Positions 16,890 through 25,340 of a DNA stretch of 64,000 nucleotides are shown piece after piece; position 1 is the stretch's first letter, and the number at the start of each line of letters is the position of its first letter. The translations under genes and the position numbers were made by a program. The notes beneath the pieces are model-generated. The model did no database searches. It worked only from the letters and a program-made list of their open reading frames with translations, and was not told the DNA's origin. This DNA comes from Psychrobacter sp. I-STPA10 (GTDB lineage: Bacteria > Pseudomonadota > Gammaproteobacteria > Pseudomonadales > Moraxellaceae): positions 62,001-126,000 of the forward strand of contig NZ_VFYU01000003.1 of assembly GCF_021012795.1 (NCBI RefSeq). The letters are read 5' to 3'.

Positions 16890-18305
16890 TTATTCTTTAG
16901 CATCACTAACTAAGATTACGCCATTGGTATCAGTAGAGTAACTACCACTAGCTTGATTTCTATTAAAACTTCCTTTAGAAGATATTACCCAAAGAGCATC
17001 AAAGTTAAAAGGATCACCGTATTTTGAAAAAGCTGCAATAGAGTCTGTCCAGAAGTAAATCGGGAGTTTCTCACTAGAACTAAACAGCCAATCAGCATGC
17101 ATAACTTCGCTTGCATCTAAGCCATTTAGGTTTTGTATACCAAATAATTCATTACGACTTGGTAGTCTCCAATTACTAATACCACATAGTTTTTCTTGAT
17201 TAACTCGTTGTGTATAAGCTTCAGTAGTGCAGTTGGTTTTAGTATCCTCTTGATCACAAATAGCGCTGAATTCAGAGTCATTTAGATATGTTGGTGATCC
17301 AAGCTCTTGTTCACTATTATAATAGCTATAATTCCATGCAACATCACGATAGTCTCTATCTGCTTCTTTTTCAGCATAGGTTTTACGTTCCCAAACCTTA
17401 CCAGTGACATTATCACGAACACAACTCCAATCAGTCGCATCAACTGCTAAATCTTTTCCATCTTTATCAAGTTTGGTAAAGTCAAAGCCTGCCCAGCCAT
17501 TAATATTATTAGCCGCATCCGTAGGTGGATACATGGCATCACGACCTGTATTACAGTCTTGTTTTGATGTCATGGTATTATCACAATCAGTTTTATTTCC
17601 TTTTAGGTTGTTACCTGAAAAAGTTATACCTGTGTCATTGACTTTTGCCATGACTTTATTACTGCCATCTGAATTAACAACAATATACTCAAGTGTATTT
17701 GCAATTTTTGCCTCAGCAAGTGGGTTTTTTGGATCCATTAAAGTAACAGTTACAACCCAATTACCAGTATTTTTAGCATCTTCTTTTAAAGGAATGGTAA
17801 CAAGTGGGCTAGGAGGTCCAAATGGAGTAATTTTTTCTGGTGTTGGGTCAGCATGAATAGTAATTGTACCGGTTACTTGAGAAGGATCTTTTAAAATATC
17901 TGCAACGTCACCTTGTGGGCTAGACAGTTTATATGTAACAGTAGCAGGTTTTTCTTTTGTTATCTCTGGTAGAACTTGATATTCATCAATAGTGGTTGAG
18001 AATTTGATAGCACCACAAGTTTCTGACCCAAAATCACATTCTGTATCTGTACTATTTGCATATAATGTAACTTTGCCATCAATAAATTTACTTTCAGATT
18101 TACTTTGATTGGCTAATCTAAATGTAATGTCTTTATTTTCTTTGGTATCGTCTTTACCGCCGCCGTTGTTATCGTCTTTACCGTTATCCTGTTGAGTGGA
18201 GCTAGGAATAGAGGGTTTATCATCAGTACCGCAACCAGCAAGCATTAGGCATGACAAGCTAGCAGCAAGTAGGGTTGGGATTTTCAATTGTGAATATACT
18301 TTCAT
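16890..18305 (-). CDS. DUF1566 (Lcl_C-fold) lipoprotein, 471 residues
   Basis: The lipobox LAGC (Cys25) follows a good signal segment. A Gly/Asn/Asp/Lys-rich linker comes next (about 26-58), as often seen in surface-exposed lipoproteins. A beta-rich middle domain (about 60-225) resembles an immunoglobulin-like fold with a cysteine pair (ECDFGSETC). The C-terminal half is a DUF1566 domain with WSCVRDNVTGKVWERKT and NWRLPSRNELFGI. It is first in a two-gene minus-strand operon and divergent from haem oxygenase across a Fur-like site. It could be the lipoprotein partner of the TonB receptor, in the way HpuA serves HpuB, but I see no direct similarity to HpuA. No Slam-type exporter gene lies in this window. 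Confidence 0.82.
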   Translation of the reverse strand: MKVYSQLKIPTLLAASLSCLMLAGCGTDDKPSIPSSTQQDNGKDDNNGGGKDDTKENKDITFRLANQSKSESKFIDGKVTLYANSTDTECDFGSETCGAIKFSTTIDEYQVLPEITKEKPATVTYKLSSPQGDVADILKDPSQVTGTITIHADPTPEKITPFGPPSPLVTIPLKEDAKNTGNWVVTVTLMDPKNPLAEAKIANTLEYIVVNSDGSNKVMAKVNDTGITFSGNNLKGNKTDCDNTMTSKQDCNTGRDAMYPPTDAANNINGWAGFDFTKLDKDGKDLAVDATDWSCVRDNVTGKVWERKTYAEKEADRDYRDVAWNYSYYNSEQELGSPTYLNDSEFSAICDQEDTKTNCTTEAYTQRVNQEKLCGISNWRLPSRNELFGIQNLNGLDASEVMHADWLFSSSEKLPIYFWTDSIAAFSKYGDPFNFDALWVISSKGSFNRNQASGSYSTDTNGVILVSDAKE

Positions 18306-18769
18306 AAGGATTGCCTTAAATTTTTTACCTTCTAATAAGGTAGAATTGTTAAGTAATAGGACAGGATGACTAAGGGGTTAACAAGGAGTCTAGAGAAATC
18401 TTACATTTTGAATGTCCGAGAATAAAATGCAGTTCAACGACTTGGTGTTAAGTTTTATTTACCTATCGTTTACATATCTCTTTAGATATAGTAACATCAC
18501 TTGAGTAATAAGTAAACGATAATTATTATCGGTATATTTATTATTGTTTTTTGTGAATAAAATATTTTAACTTTTTTGTTTAGATATTTGCTATAATTAT
18601 GCTGTATTATTTGTAATAAATTATACAATATCAGAAACATAGTTAATTTATAGATCTTAAAAGTTCTTTGTAATTTTATATAATATAAAGTTACAAAAAA
18701 AATAAGATACAGTTAATTTTTTTTGTTAATTGACAGAATCAATCGATTAAAAATAAAAGGAAAGTCGAT
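18306..18769. other. Divergent promoter region (DUF1566 operon / haem oxygenase)
   Basis: This AT-rich region of 464 bp contains no gene. It holds the Fur-like palindrome at 18517-18536 and a promoter candidate overlapping it. The haem oxygenase leader downstream of that promoter would be over 200 nt long. Confidence 0.55.
18501..18536 (+). promoter_or_regulatory. Candidate Fur-controlled promoter for haem oxygenase
   Basis: TTGAGT (18501-18506) and TATTAT (18524-18529) are spaced 17 bp. The palindrome CGATAATTATTATCG (18517-18531) covers the -10 element. GATAATTATTATCGGTATA matches the Fur consensus at 13 of 19 positions. Fur with iron would block RNA polymerase here. Confidence 0.55.
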
Positions 18770-19345
18770 ATGGTAGATAACGCCCAAGTTGCTTTTAGTG
18801 ATGAGCTAAAACAACATTCAAGAACTACACATGATAGTGTTGATGAGTTGGTAATGTCTAAGCAACCATTTGCTTCGGTGGAAAATTATGGCAAGTTTTT
18901 GCAAGCTCAGCATGAGTTTCATGAGACATTAAGAGACAGTTATCAAGATGAGCAACTAAATGAAGATATTCAGGATTTAGAAGCACTATCACGGGCTGAT
19001 ATGGTTTTGGCGGATATGAGAGAGCTTAGTGTTGAGCCTGCACAGATAGATATTGCTCGACCCACACCCACAGGGGCAGCACGTATAGGTTGGTTGTATT
19101 GTGCTGAGGGTTCGAATGTTGGTGCAGCCATACTTTATAAAGAGGCTGGTAAGATTGATCTAAGTGACGAGAAAGGTGCCCTGCATTTGGCAGCACACCC
19201 TGATGGACGTATGCGTCATTGGCGGGCTTTTAAAGAAAAACTGGATGGTCTTAATCTGACTGATGAGCAAAAGCAGCAAGCAAAGCAAGGTGCTGATGAA
19301 GCTTTTGGTTATTTTAAAACTTTGATTCAAAAAGTATATGCCTAA
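18770..19345 (+). CDS. hemO: Biliverdin-producing haem oxygenase
   Basis: Haem oxygenase opens the haem ring with oxygen and electrons to release iron, CO and biliverdin in the cytoplasm. The 191-residue length is right for the bacterial HemO/PigA type. The N-terminal helix LKQHSRTTHDSVDEL carries the likely proximal haem ligand, His21. The distal helix region is seen in GAARIGWLYCAEGSNVGAAIL. AAAGGAAAG lies 7 nt before the ATG. A Fur-like promoter lies upstream and the TonB haem receptor nearby, so this is the cytoplasmic end of a haem-iron pathway. The redox partner is not in the window. Confidence 0.9.
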   Translation: MVDNAQVAFSDELKQHSRTTHDSVDELVMSKQPFASVENYGKFLQAQHEFHETLRDSYQDEQLNEDIQDLEALSRADMVLADMRELSVEPAQIDIARPTPTGAARIGWLYCAEGSNVGAAILYKEAGKIDLSDEKGALHLAAHPDGRMRHWRAFKEKLDGLNLTDEQKQQAKQGADEAFGYFKTLIQKVYA

Positions 19346-19377
19346 AATAATATGATAATAATTCAGTAACTTTATTA

Positions 19378-19493
19378 GGGTCTGTTGAGCTTTCACCCCG
19401 TTAGGCTAATATCCATAATGGATACAGCTATTTCTTACTTTCATGTAAAAATTGGCTAAATTTTTCCTATGAAGATGACTGTTCAACAGACCC
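19378..19493. mobile_element. Miniature inverted-repeat element, 116 bp
   Basis: GGGTCTGTTGA at 19378-19388 is mirrored by TCAACAGACCC at 19483-19493, and TA flanks both ends, compatible with a TA target duplication. The interior is non-coding. It lies between haem oxygenase and the transporter gene. The rest of the 343-bp gap shows nothing else. It is unrelated in its ends to the GAACCTGTATTC elements. Confidence 0.7.
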
Positions 19494-19688
19494 TATCAAT
19501 ATCAAAATATTGTTATTAAGAGTTATATTATCTCATCAGTTAAAGTTGTTGATACTAAATGTCATTATGGACAAAAAAGTATCAGCAACTTTTTTCAATT
19601 TTCTTCAATATAAAATCTAACCGCATATCTTTTTGAGATTCTATTATAATAGTGGTTTGTCATTATATAGTTTAAGTAGAGCAAGCGC

Positions 19689-21053
19689 ATGAATGCCATA
19701 GAAAAACGTGCCGTAGCAGGGGTAGGGGGAATCTTTGCCCTGCGTATGATTGGATTGTTTATGATTGTTCCCGTTTTTTCGGTATATGGCAATCAGTATG
19801 ATCATGCGACCCCTTTTTTGATTGGACTGGCTGTTGGTATTTATGGTTTGGGACAAGCAATTTTTCAAATCCCCATGAGTTTGGCAGCAGATAAATTCCC
19901 ACGTAAACCAATGATTTTTTTGGGATTACTTTTATTTGCCATTGGAGGGACGGCTGCTGCTACTGCTGATAGTATTTATCAAGTTATTATTGGTAGAGCC
20001 TTGGCAGGAAGTGGTGCAGTCTCAGCAGTATTAATGGCATTGCTTGCGGATGTGACTACAGAGCAATCACGCACCAAAGCGATGGCAACAATGGGATTGA
20101 CCATTGCTACTTCTATTATGTTGGCATTTGCCTTTGGCCCTATGTTTGTTGATGTGCTTGATATGTCAGGTTTATTTTGGCTAACGGTTGTATTTGCCAT
20201 TGCAGCTATGTTGCTGTTATTGGTTGTACCAACCCCTCTACGTGTCTTGAAACATAATTTAGCAGATAAAGGGATTATTCAGCAGCTTAAAGATGTATTG
20301 AGTGTTACTGATCTCAATCGACTACACTTTGGTGTATTTGCACTACACTTAACCATGACAGCAATTTTTGTGCTATTGCCACAGCAGTTGTCACATGTAC
20401 TAGGATTAAATGTGCGTCAGCAAGGTTATGTTTATTTACCACTGTTATTTATAGGGTTTGCGATAGCCATTCCATTCATTATAGTAGCAGAAAAACGGCA
20501 AAAAATGCGTCAAGTTTTTGTTGCAGCAGTGGCAGCAATGGTTATGGCATTAGTTAGTTTGGCATTGTTTCATCAATGGGGTGCAGGATTAATTGTTAGT
20601 CTTGGTTTGTATTTTATTGGTTTTAATTTATTAGAAGCAACCATACCTTCATGGATATCTAAAAAAGCGCCAGTGGCTAATAAAGCCACAGCAATGGGCA
20701 TCAATTCCTCCAGTCAGTTTTTTGGTGCTTTTGTGGGTGGGGCATTGGGTGGTATGTTGCTGACACAGTCACCATTTTTGGCATGGGGCATATTAGCAGT
20801 CATAATGGCAATAGCCTTAGCCTTTATTTTTCCGATTGAGCACCCGCCTTATCTAAGCAGTACAACTTTGAGTATACCCAAAGGAGTGGATATCCATACT
20901 TGGTCTCAACAGTTGATGGCAATGGATGCTATTGAAGATATTGTGGTCATGGATAAAGAGGGTGTTGCTTATTTAAAGCTAGATAAGCAGCAGATAGATG
21001 ATATAACACGACAACAGCTGTCGCAAATGACACCAACCAAACTGGATATTTAA
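19689..21053 (+). CDS. YajR-like major facilitator transporter
   Basis: This is a 12-helix inner-membrane MFS protein of 454 residues. The opening ALRMIGLFMIVPVFSVYG, the GLAVGIYGLGQAIFQIP block and motif A (SLAADKFPRKP) match the YajR group of drug/proton antiporters. After the last helix a soluble C-terminal domain (about 390-454) follows, consistent with the small ferredoxin-like YAM domain known for YajR. The substrate is not known. It lies 213 bp upstream of ssb on the same strand, an order common in this family of bacteria. The ATG has a weak ribosome site (GAGCAAGC). Confidence 0.87.
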   Translation: MNAIEKRAVAGVGGIFALRMIGLFMIVPVFSVYGNQYDHATPFLIGLAVGIYGLGQAIFQIPMSLAADKFPRKPMIFLGLLLFAIGGTAAATADSIYQVIIGRALAGSGAVSAVLMALLADVTTEQSRTKAMATMGLTIATSIMLAFAFGPMFVDVLDMSGLFWLTVVFAIAAMLLLLVVPTPLRVLKHNLADKGIIQQLKDVLSVTDLNRLHFGVFALHLTMTAIFVLLPQQLSHVLGLNVRQQGYVYLPLLFIGFAIAIPFIIVAEKRQKMRQVFVAAVAAMVMALVSLALFHQWGAGLIVSLGLYFIGFNLLEATIPSWISKKAPVANKATAMGINSSSQFFGAFVGGALGGMLLTQSPFLAWGILAVIMAIALAFIFPIEHPPYLSSTTLSIPKGVDIHTWSQQLMAMDAIEDIVVMDKEGVAYLKLDKQQIDDITRQQLSQMTPTKLDI

Positions 21054-21266
21054 ATAAAATTTGGGTAAAGTGGCATATAAAGGTAAGTGATTAAAAATAT
21101 GATTGTTATTTATGAGTCAATAACAATATATATGTTCTTATCTGTTTTTTATGTACATTAATATTAAACATATAAGTCGTATGGTTTTTTAATATCATTT
21201 TGTATTTTACTATCAACTACTATATATACAAATATTGTATTTATAATTGGATTTAAGGACATAATT

Positions 21267-21926
21267 ATGCGTGGAGTTAATAAAGTCATTATCATTGGTA
21301 ATCTTGGTGCAGATCCAGAGTCACGTCAATTTAGTAATGGTGGCAGTGTGACCAATATTTCAGTCGCTACTTCTGAACAGTGGACAGACAAACAAACAGG
21401 TGAGAAAAGAGAAGCGACAGAATGGCATCGTATCGCTTTATTTAATCGTTTGGGTGAGATTGCAGCACAGTATTTGCGCAAAGGCAGTAAAGTCTATATT
21501 GAAGGTAGCCTGCGTACTCGTAAATGGCAAGACCAGAATGGTCAAGATCGTTATACAACTGAAATACGTGCCGATCAGATGCAAATGTTAGACAGTGCTG
21601 GTCAGACAGGTGGTGGTTATCAAAATAATCAACCATCAAATAATACACCCATGTCAAACAATAACTTTGGTTATAACAATGCCATGAATACAAATCAAGC
21701 ACACACGGGTTATCAAAACAATCCAAATAACAATATGTCTAACAATGTGCCTGATAATATGCCTAACAATGCAACTGCTTATAATAATCAAGGTAATCAA
21801 AATAGCTTTGCTAATAATTCAGGCAATACAAGTACAAGTACAAGTAATAATAATGGGCAGCCTGCCCAAAATAATAATAATATGCCAATGTCTGATGCAC
21901 CAGTAGATGATGACATCCCTTTTTAA
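21267..21926 (+). CDS. ssb: Single-stranded DNA-binding protein
   Basis: The N-terminal OB-fold (about residues 1-108) is typical: [17 protein letters not shown], then [16 protein letters not shown], then [19 protein letters not shown]. The acidic tip DDDIPF, which docks replication and repair partners, ends the protein. Between them is a tail of about 105 residues, made mostly of Asn, Gln, Ser and Thr, longer than in E. coli SSB (178 residues in total). The tail codons include many AAT/AAC repeats. TTAAGGACATA lies before the ATG, and a terminator follows at 21997-22026. Confidence 0.97.
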   Translation: MRGVNKVIIIGNLGADPESRQFSNGGSVTNISVATSEQWTDKQTGEKREATEWHRIALFNRLGEIAAQYLRKGSKVYIEGSLRTRKWQDQNGQDRYTTEIRADQMQMLDSAGQTGGGYQNNQPSNNTPMSNNNFGYNNAMNTNQAHTGYQNNPNNNMSNNVPDNMPNNATAYNNQGNQNSFANNSGNTSTSTSNNNGQPAQNNNNMPMSDAPVDDDIPF

Positions 21927-21943
21927 ACCTCATGGCTTGTTTT

Positions 21944-21969
21944 ATAAATTCATAAATTCATAAATTCAT
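21944..21969. repeat. Short tandem repeat, ATAAATTC units
   Basis: Three copies of an 8-bp unit (ATAAATTC) follow one another just after the ssb stop codon. Such tracts can change length by slippage. No function is evident. Confidence 0.7.
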
Positions 21970-21996
21970 AAAATACAATTGAATATTTAATTATTA

Positions 21997-22026
21997 AAAC
22001 CTCTAACAATGATTAGAGGTTTTTTT
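21997..22026 (+). terminator. Terminator of ssb
   Basis: AAAACCTCTAA (21997-22007) pairs with TTAGAGGTTTT across a 6-nt loop and is followed by a T-run. Confidence 0.85.
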
Positions 22027-22027
22027 A

Positions 22028-22780
22028 TTGATGTGGAACTAGAAGATAGGTAATCAAAATTTTATATAAGAAGATAGGTATCGTAAATATCTATATCATT
22101 ATATTCATATAAGCTCTTTTAATATCATAACTTATATTTTTGTACTAAAATACTCTAATGATGTATTAAGAATTTTTAGTTATATAAGAATAAGTATAAA
22201 AATAGGTAGTGATACCTTATCTCTAGCAACGCTAGTATTATTGTTCTAATTTAATCAATTAAAATCAAATGTTTTAAATCTACTTTAATACGATACAATA
22301 AGGGGTATCAGTTATTTAGTACAATAAACTATGAAATAAGAAAACAAGAATAAACTGGAAAATAACAAAAACAAAGGTTATTATAGTGTTTATAATAAAA
22401 CATGGATGGCAATATGGATTACAGTGTTAACCATAAATGTGCTACTCTATTATCATATAATATTTTGGATTAGCTGAATCACTTTAAAATGGATAGCTAT
22501 TGAGTAAGTTAGATCTAAGATGATTATGATATTTGAATTATTATGATATTGTCTTATGCAGTTATGAGTTTTAACTAAAAATAATGAATCTTTAGGTATC
22601 ATCTTAGGTGAATACTTTACTTTATGAAGCTTTATATATCTAAGCTTCAAATGGTCTCTATAGGTGAATTAAGGTTTGCATGGTTTGCTAGACAGTGCGT
22701 CAATTAAACAGTCAGTTTATAGTGTATGTTTAATTGATATTATCGATAATTTTTTTCACTAAACTTAAGGTAACTAAATA
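22028..22780. other. Long gene-free AT-rich stretch before the H-NS-like gene
   Basis: About 750 bp contain no credible gene. The longest minus-strand frame (22453-22650) reads as low-complexity Ile/Lys/Asn translation of AT-rich DNA. The only clear structure is the 11-bp inverted repeat at 22700-22737. The high AT content suits binding by H-NS-type proteins. Confidence 0.5.
22700..22737. promoter_or_regulatory. Inverted repeat upstream of the H-NS-like gene
   Basis: TCAATTAAACA (22700-22710) is perfectly mirrored by TGTTTAATTGA (22727-22737), ending 43 bp before the ATG. It could be an operator or a hairpin in the 5' leader. The regulator is unknown. Confidence 0.5.
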
Positions 22781-23104
22781 ATGAATAAACAAATGAAAGT
22801 AGATCTAACAAGTTTTGATGTAGATGAACTACAGGCAATCACTGAAAATGCAAAAAAACTGATTGTTGAAAAACAGCAACAGCGTTTATTAGATGCTTAT
22901 CAAAAATTTGAAGACATTGCCGAGAAGTGTAATTCAACTATTGATGAAATTTTACAAGCGGGTGAGGAGCTAGAAAAAGAGCGTAGTATTAAATATCGCA
23001 ATCCAAAAAATCCAGAGGAAACATGGATTGGTAGAGGACGTAAGCCGACTTGGTTAGTTGATGCAATAGAAAGTGGCAAAAGCCTTGAAGACTTTGCTGT
23101 ATAG
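22781..23104 (+). CDS. H-NS family nucleoid protein
   Basis: This is a small DNA-binding protein of 107 residues that would silence AT-rich, often foreign, DNA. The N-terminal 65 residues form a charged helical oligomerisation region. The C-terminal domain has the family motif YRNPKNPEETWIGRGRKP with the AT-hook-like GRGRKP core and ends WLVDAIESGKSLEDF. TTAAGGTAAC precedes the ATG. The gene is monocistronic, with a terminator at 23142-23175 and a long AT-rich leader region that may allow self-regulation. Confidence 0.9.
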   Translation: MNKQMKVDLTSFDVDELQAITENAKKLIVEKQQQRLLDAYQKFEDIAEKCNSTIDEILQAGEELEKERSIKYRNPKNPEETWIGRGRKPTWLVDAIESGKSLEDFAV

Positions 23105-23141
23105 TATCAGCTGCTATTAATTCACTAACTATTTTCATATT

Positions 23142-23175
23142 AATGCCATTGTCTGTTATGATAATGGCATTTTTA
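23142..23175 (+). terminator. Terminator of the H-NS-like gene
   Basis: AATGCCATT (23142-23150) pairs with AATGGCATT (23163-23171) and is followed by TTTTA. Confidence 0.8.
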
Positions 23176-23334
23176 TTGGCTATAATTTATAGCAAAATCT
23201 TACGTGGTAGGTTATATTGCATATGAAGATTTAATGGCAAGTGTCAGTTGTTATATACTGCATACTATTGTTAGATGCATATTTTTTAGCACATGACTAA
23301 AAATATTATAAATTAGATATAGGTATTTTGTATT

Positions 23335-24141
23335 GTGTCTTTGACGTCCTCCTCTTCTAAATCAGCTCAAAGTGAGAGACCCCGAAAAATATGGTGGTTG
23401 GTAGCGGTGGTTGTGCTTGCTTTGTGTGTTTTTGTGCAGTTACCAGCAATATGGTTATTCAATAAATTTGCCCCAGATAATAATAGCATTCAACAGATAT
23501 CTGGTAATATTTGGCACGGATCTGCCATTGTGCAAATGCCAGAATCATTCACCACTACTGCGACTTCACCTATACCCGCTTCAATTACTTGGCAATGGCG
23601 ACCACTGGCTTTATTTTTAGGTAAACTAGGTGCAGACATTGATATTGAGTCTGGACAGTCTCAGCTACATGGACAAGTCAACCGAAGTTTGAGTCAATGG
23701 CAGTTACGCGATTGGTCAGGTAAGATTGATAAACAAACACTGGCTTCTTTTGTTAATTGGCAATTACCAGATGCACCTATCCAAGTGAATGCGGTTTCTT
23801 TAAATCAAGTAGATGACATTGGCTTTGAAGAGGTGAGTGGTCAGTTAACATGGGTTGGAGGAGATTTAGGTTATCCTAGTGGTGCTAAAACCTATCAGAT
23901 TTTATTACCTGCCATGCGAGCAGATTTGAGTAATGAGCAAAAAGATGGCCAACAAGTATTGCATGCCAATTTGGTCAGTCAGGATGGAAAGCGTTTTGGT
24001 GATATATATATCGATAATGATGCGATGCTTGATGTGAGTTTAACACAGCGTTTCTTAGAAAACATGCCTGAGTATGAAGGCAGTGCACCAGCGGATACCG
24101 CAGTGGTTAATGTGCGCCAGCCATTATTGGGGGGTTCTTAA
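23335..24141 (+). CDS. gspN: Type II secretion system protein N
   Basis: GspN is an inner-membrane protein with one N-terminal helix (about residues 20-42) and a large periplasmic domain, and is an accessory part of the type II secretion machine. Family features are the early LPAIWLFNKF, the SGNIWHGSA block and the WQWRPLALFLGKL block. The start is the GTG at 23335; no better ATG exists in frame. Its TAA overlaps the ATG of gspC by one base, so translation is coupled. This gspN-C-D order matches that seen in other Moraxellaceae, where the remaining gsp genes are elsewhere. Confidence 0.88.
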   Translation: MSLTSSSSKSAQSERPRKIWWLVAVVVLALCVFVQLPAIWLFNKFAPDNNSIQQISGNIWHGSAIVQMPESFTTTATSPIPASITWQWRPLALFLGKLGADIDIESGQSQLHGQVNRSLSQWQLRDWSGKIDKQTLASFVNWQLPDAPIQVNAVSLNQVDDIGFEEVSGQLTWVGGDLGYPSGAKTYQILLPAMRADLSNEQKDGQQVLHANLVSQDGKRFGDIYIDNDAMLDVSLTQRFLENMPEYEGSAPADTAVVNVRQPLLGGS

Positions 24142-25103
24142 TGGCGGTAGTCATGAGTAATGGAATAAAAACAGCAACAGCATGGTTAAATCGCTTATCT
24201 GGTTGGTTATTACTACTTGCTATTATTTGGTTGTGTTGGAGCTTAGCAAGAATTTTTTGGCTATTTTTAGCACCTCCCATAGCCCCTGCTTTACCAGTTG
24301 CTGAGCAGCAATCTAGCCCCGCCCCTACGACAAATACCAGCAGCGCTTTAAATATTTTTATGACCCCACCTAGTGAACCGACTGCACCAAAAGCCCCACC
24401 ACCACAAGTGGTATTAAAAGGGGTGATGATAGCCAGTCCAGATAGTTTGTCTTCTGCAATGCTAGAGTTTGATGGTCAAGTATTAAATTATCGAATTGGC
24501 AAGCCTTTAGGTCAGTCAGGTTATAAACTTATTGATGTATCTTGGAATCAGGTTATTATTGCAGATGATAATGATAATCAGGTAGTTATTGATATGCCAC
24601 CACCGTTAAATATGAATCAAGGTATTAATGCCAATTCCGCTTCGGGAAATATTAGCAATCAACGCTTACCTAATGCTTCAGATGCATCAGACTTTGATGG
24701 ATTATCGGCAGACAATCAAGCAGATGAGAGAATGGATGCGTCAGATGCGATGGACTTGGAGATGAACTCCGAAGCCCCAGCAGATGATTTTCAGCCGCCT
24801 GAAATAGAAGATACGATCAATAATGCCAGTGAAGCATTGAAACAAAATCCTGCCAGTTATCTAAGTCAAATGGGTGTGATGGCAACAGGAGAGGGATATC
24901 AGGTTACAGATGCCATGCCAGCCAATATTAGAGAGCGTTTAGGGTTAGAGACAGGTGATCGAGTAATGTCTGTTAATGGTCAGCGTGTTGGTAGTGATCC
25001 TGCACAAGATGCAGATTTATTACAACAGGTCAAACGTTCAGGTGAGGCTCAGATTGAAGTGCAACGTGGTGATCAAACCATAAGTATTCGGCAACAGTTT
25101 TAA
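24141..25103 (+). CDS. gspC: Type II secretion system protein C
   Basis: GspC links the inner-membrane platform to the secretin. One membrane helix (about 20-45) is followed by a Pro-rich linker, then the homology region (about 95-150, VVLKGVMIASPD to DNQVVIDMPP) that binds the secretin N0 domain. An acidic Asp/Ala/Met-rich spacer comes next, and a C-terminal PDZ domain (about 230-320, with LGLETGDRVMSVNGQRV). The length of 320 residues is usual. It overlaps gspN by one base and is followed by gspD after 237 bp, in which I see no terminator. Confidence 0.92.
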   Translation: MAVVMSNGIKTATAWLNRLSGWLLLLAIIWLCWSLARIFWLFLAPPIAPALPVAEQQSSPAPTTNTSSALNIFMTPPSEPTAPKAPPPQVVLKGVMIASPDSLSSAMLEFDGQVLNYRIGKPLGQSGYKLIDVSWNQVIIADDNDNQVVIDMPPPLNMNQGINANSASGNISNQRLPNASDASDFDGLSADNQADERMDASDAMDLEMNSEAPADDFQPPEIEDTINNASEALKQNPASYLSQMGVMATGEGYQVTDAMPANIRERLGLETGDRVMSVNGQRVGSDPAQDADLLQQVKRSGEAQIEVQRGDQTISIRQQF

Positions 25104-25340
25104 TGTTTGTCTTGATCAAACTCACAGTGGGCTAAGTAGTGATAGTAGCGATGATGATATGACATCATTTTAGTCAGTTTTATAAAAACTTTAATAAGTA
25201 GTTGAGCTGATTTTGACTTTAGACAATGAAAAAATGACAAAATTATGCTTCAATACGTGTCCAATCATAAAGGCACAAGCAATACTTTTTTGTTCAATAT
25301 GTTGAATATATAAAATCACAGTCAGATAACACAGTGGATA

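Noticed and set aside
21600-21900. Repetitive AAT/AAC-rich DNA suspected to be a repeat array or CRISPR-like
   Set aside because: There are no regular repeats or spacers. It is the coding sequence for the Asn/Gln-rich SSB tail.
22453-22650. Minus-strand frame of 65 codons upstream of the H-NS-like gene
   Set aside because: Its composition (Ile, Lys, Asn, Tyr) is that of random AT-rich DNA and no start signal is present.
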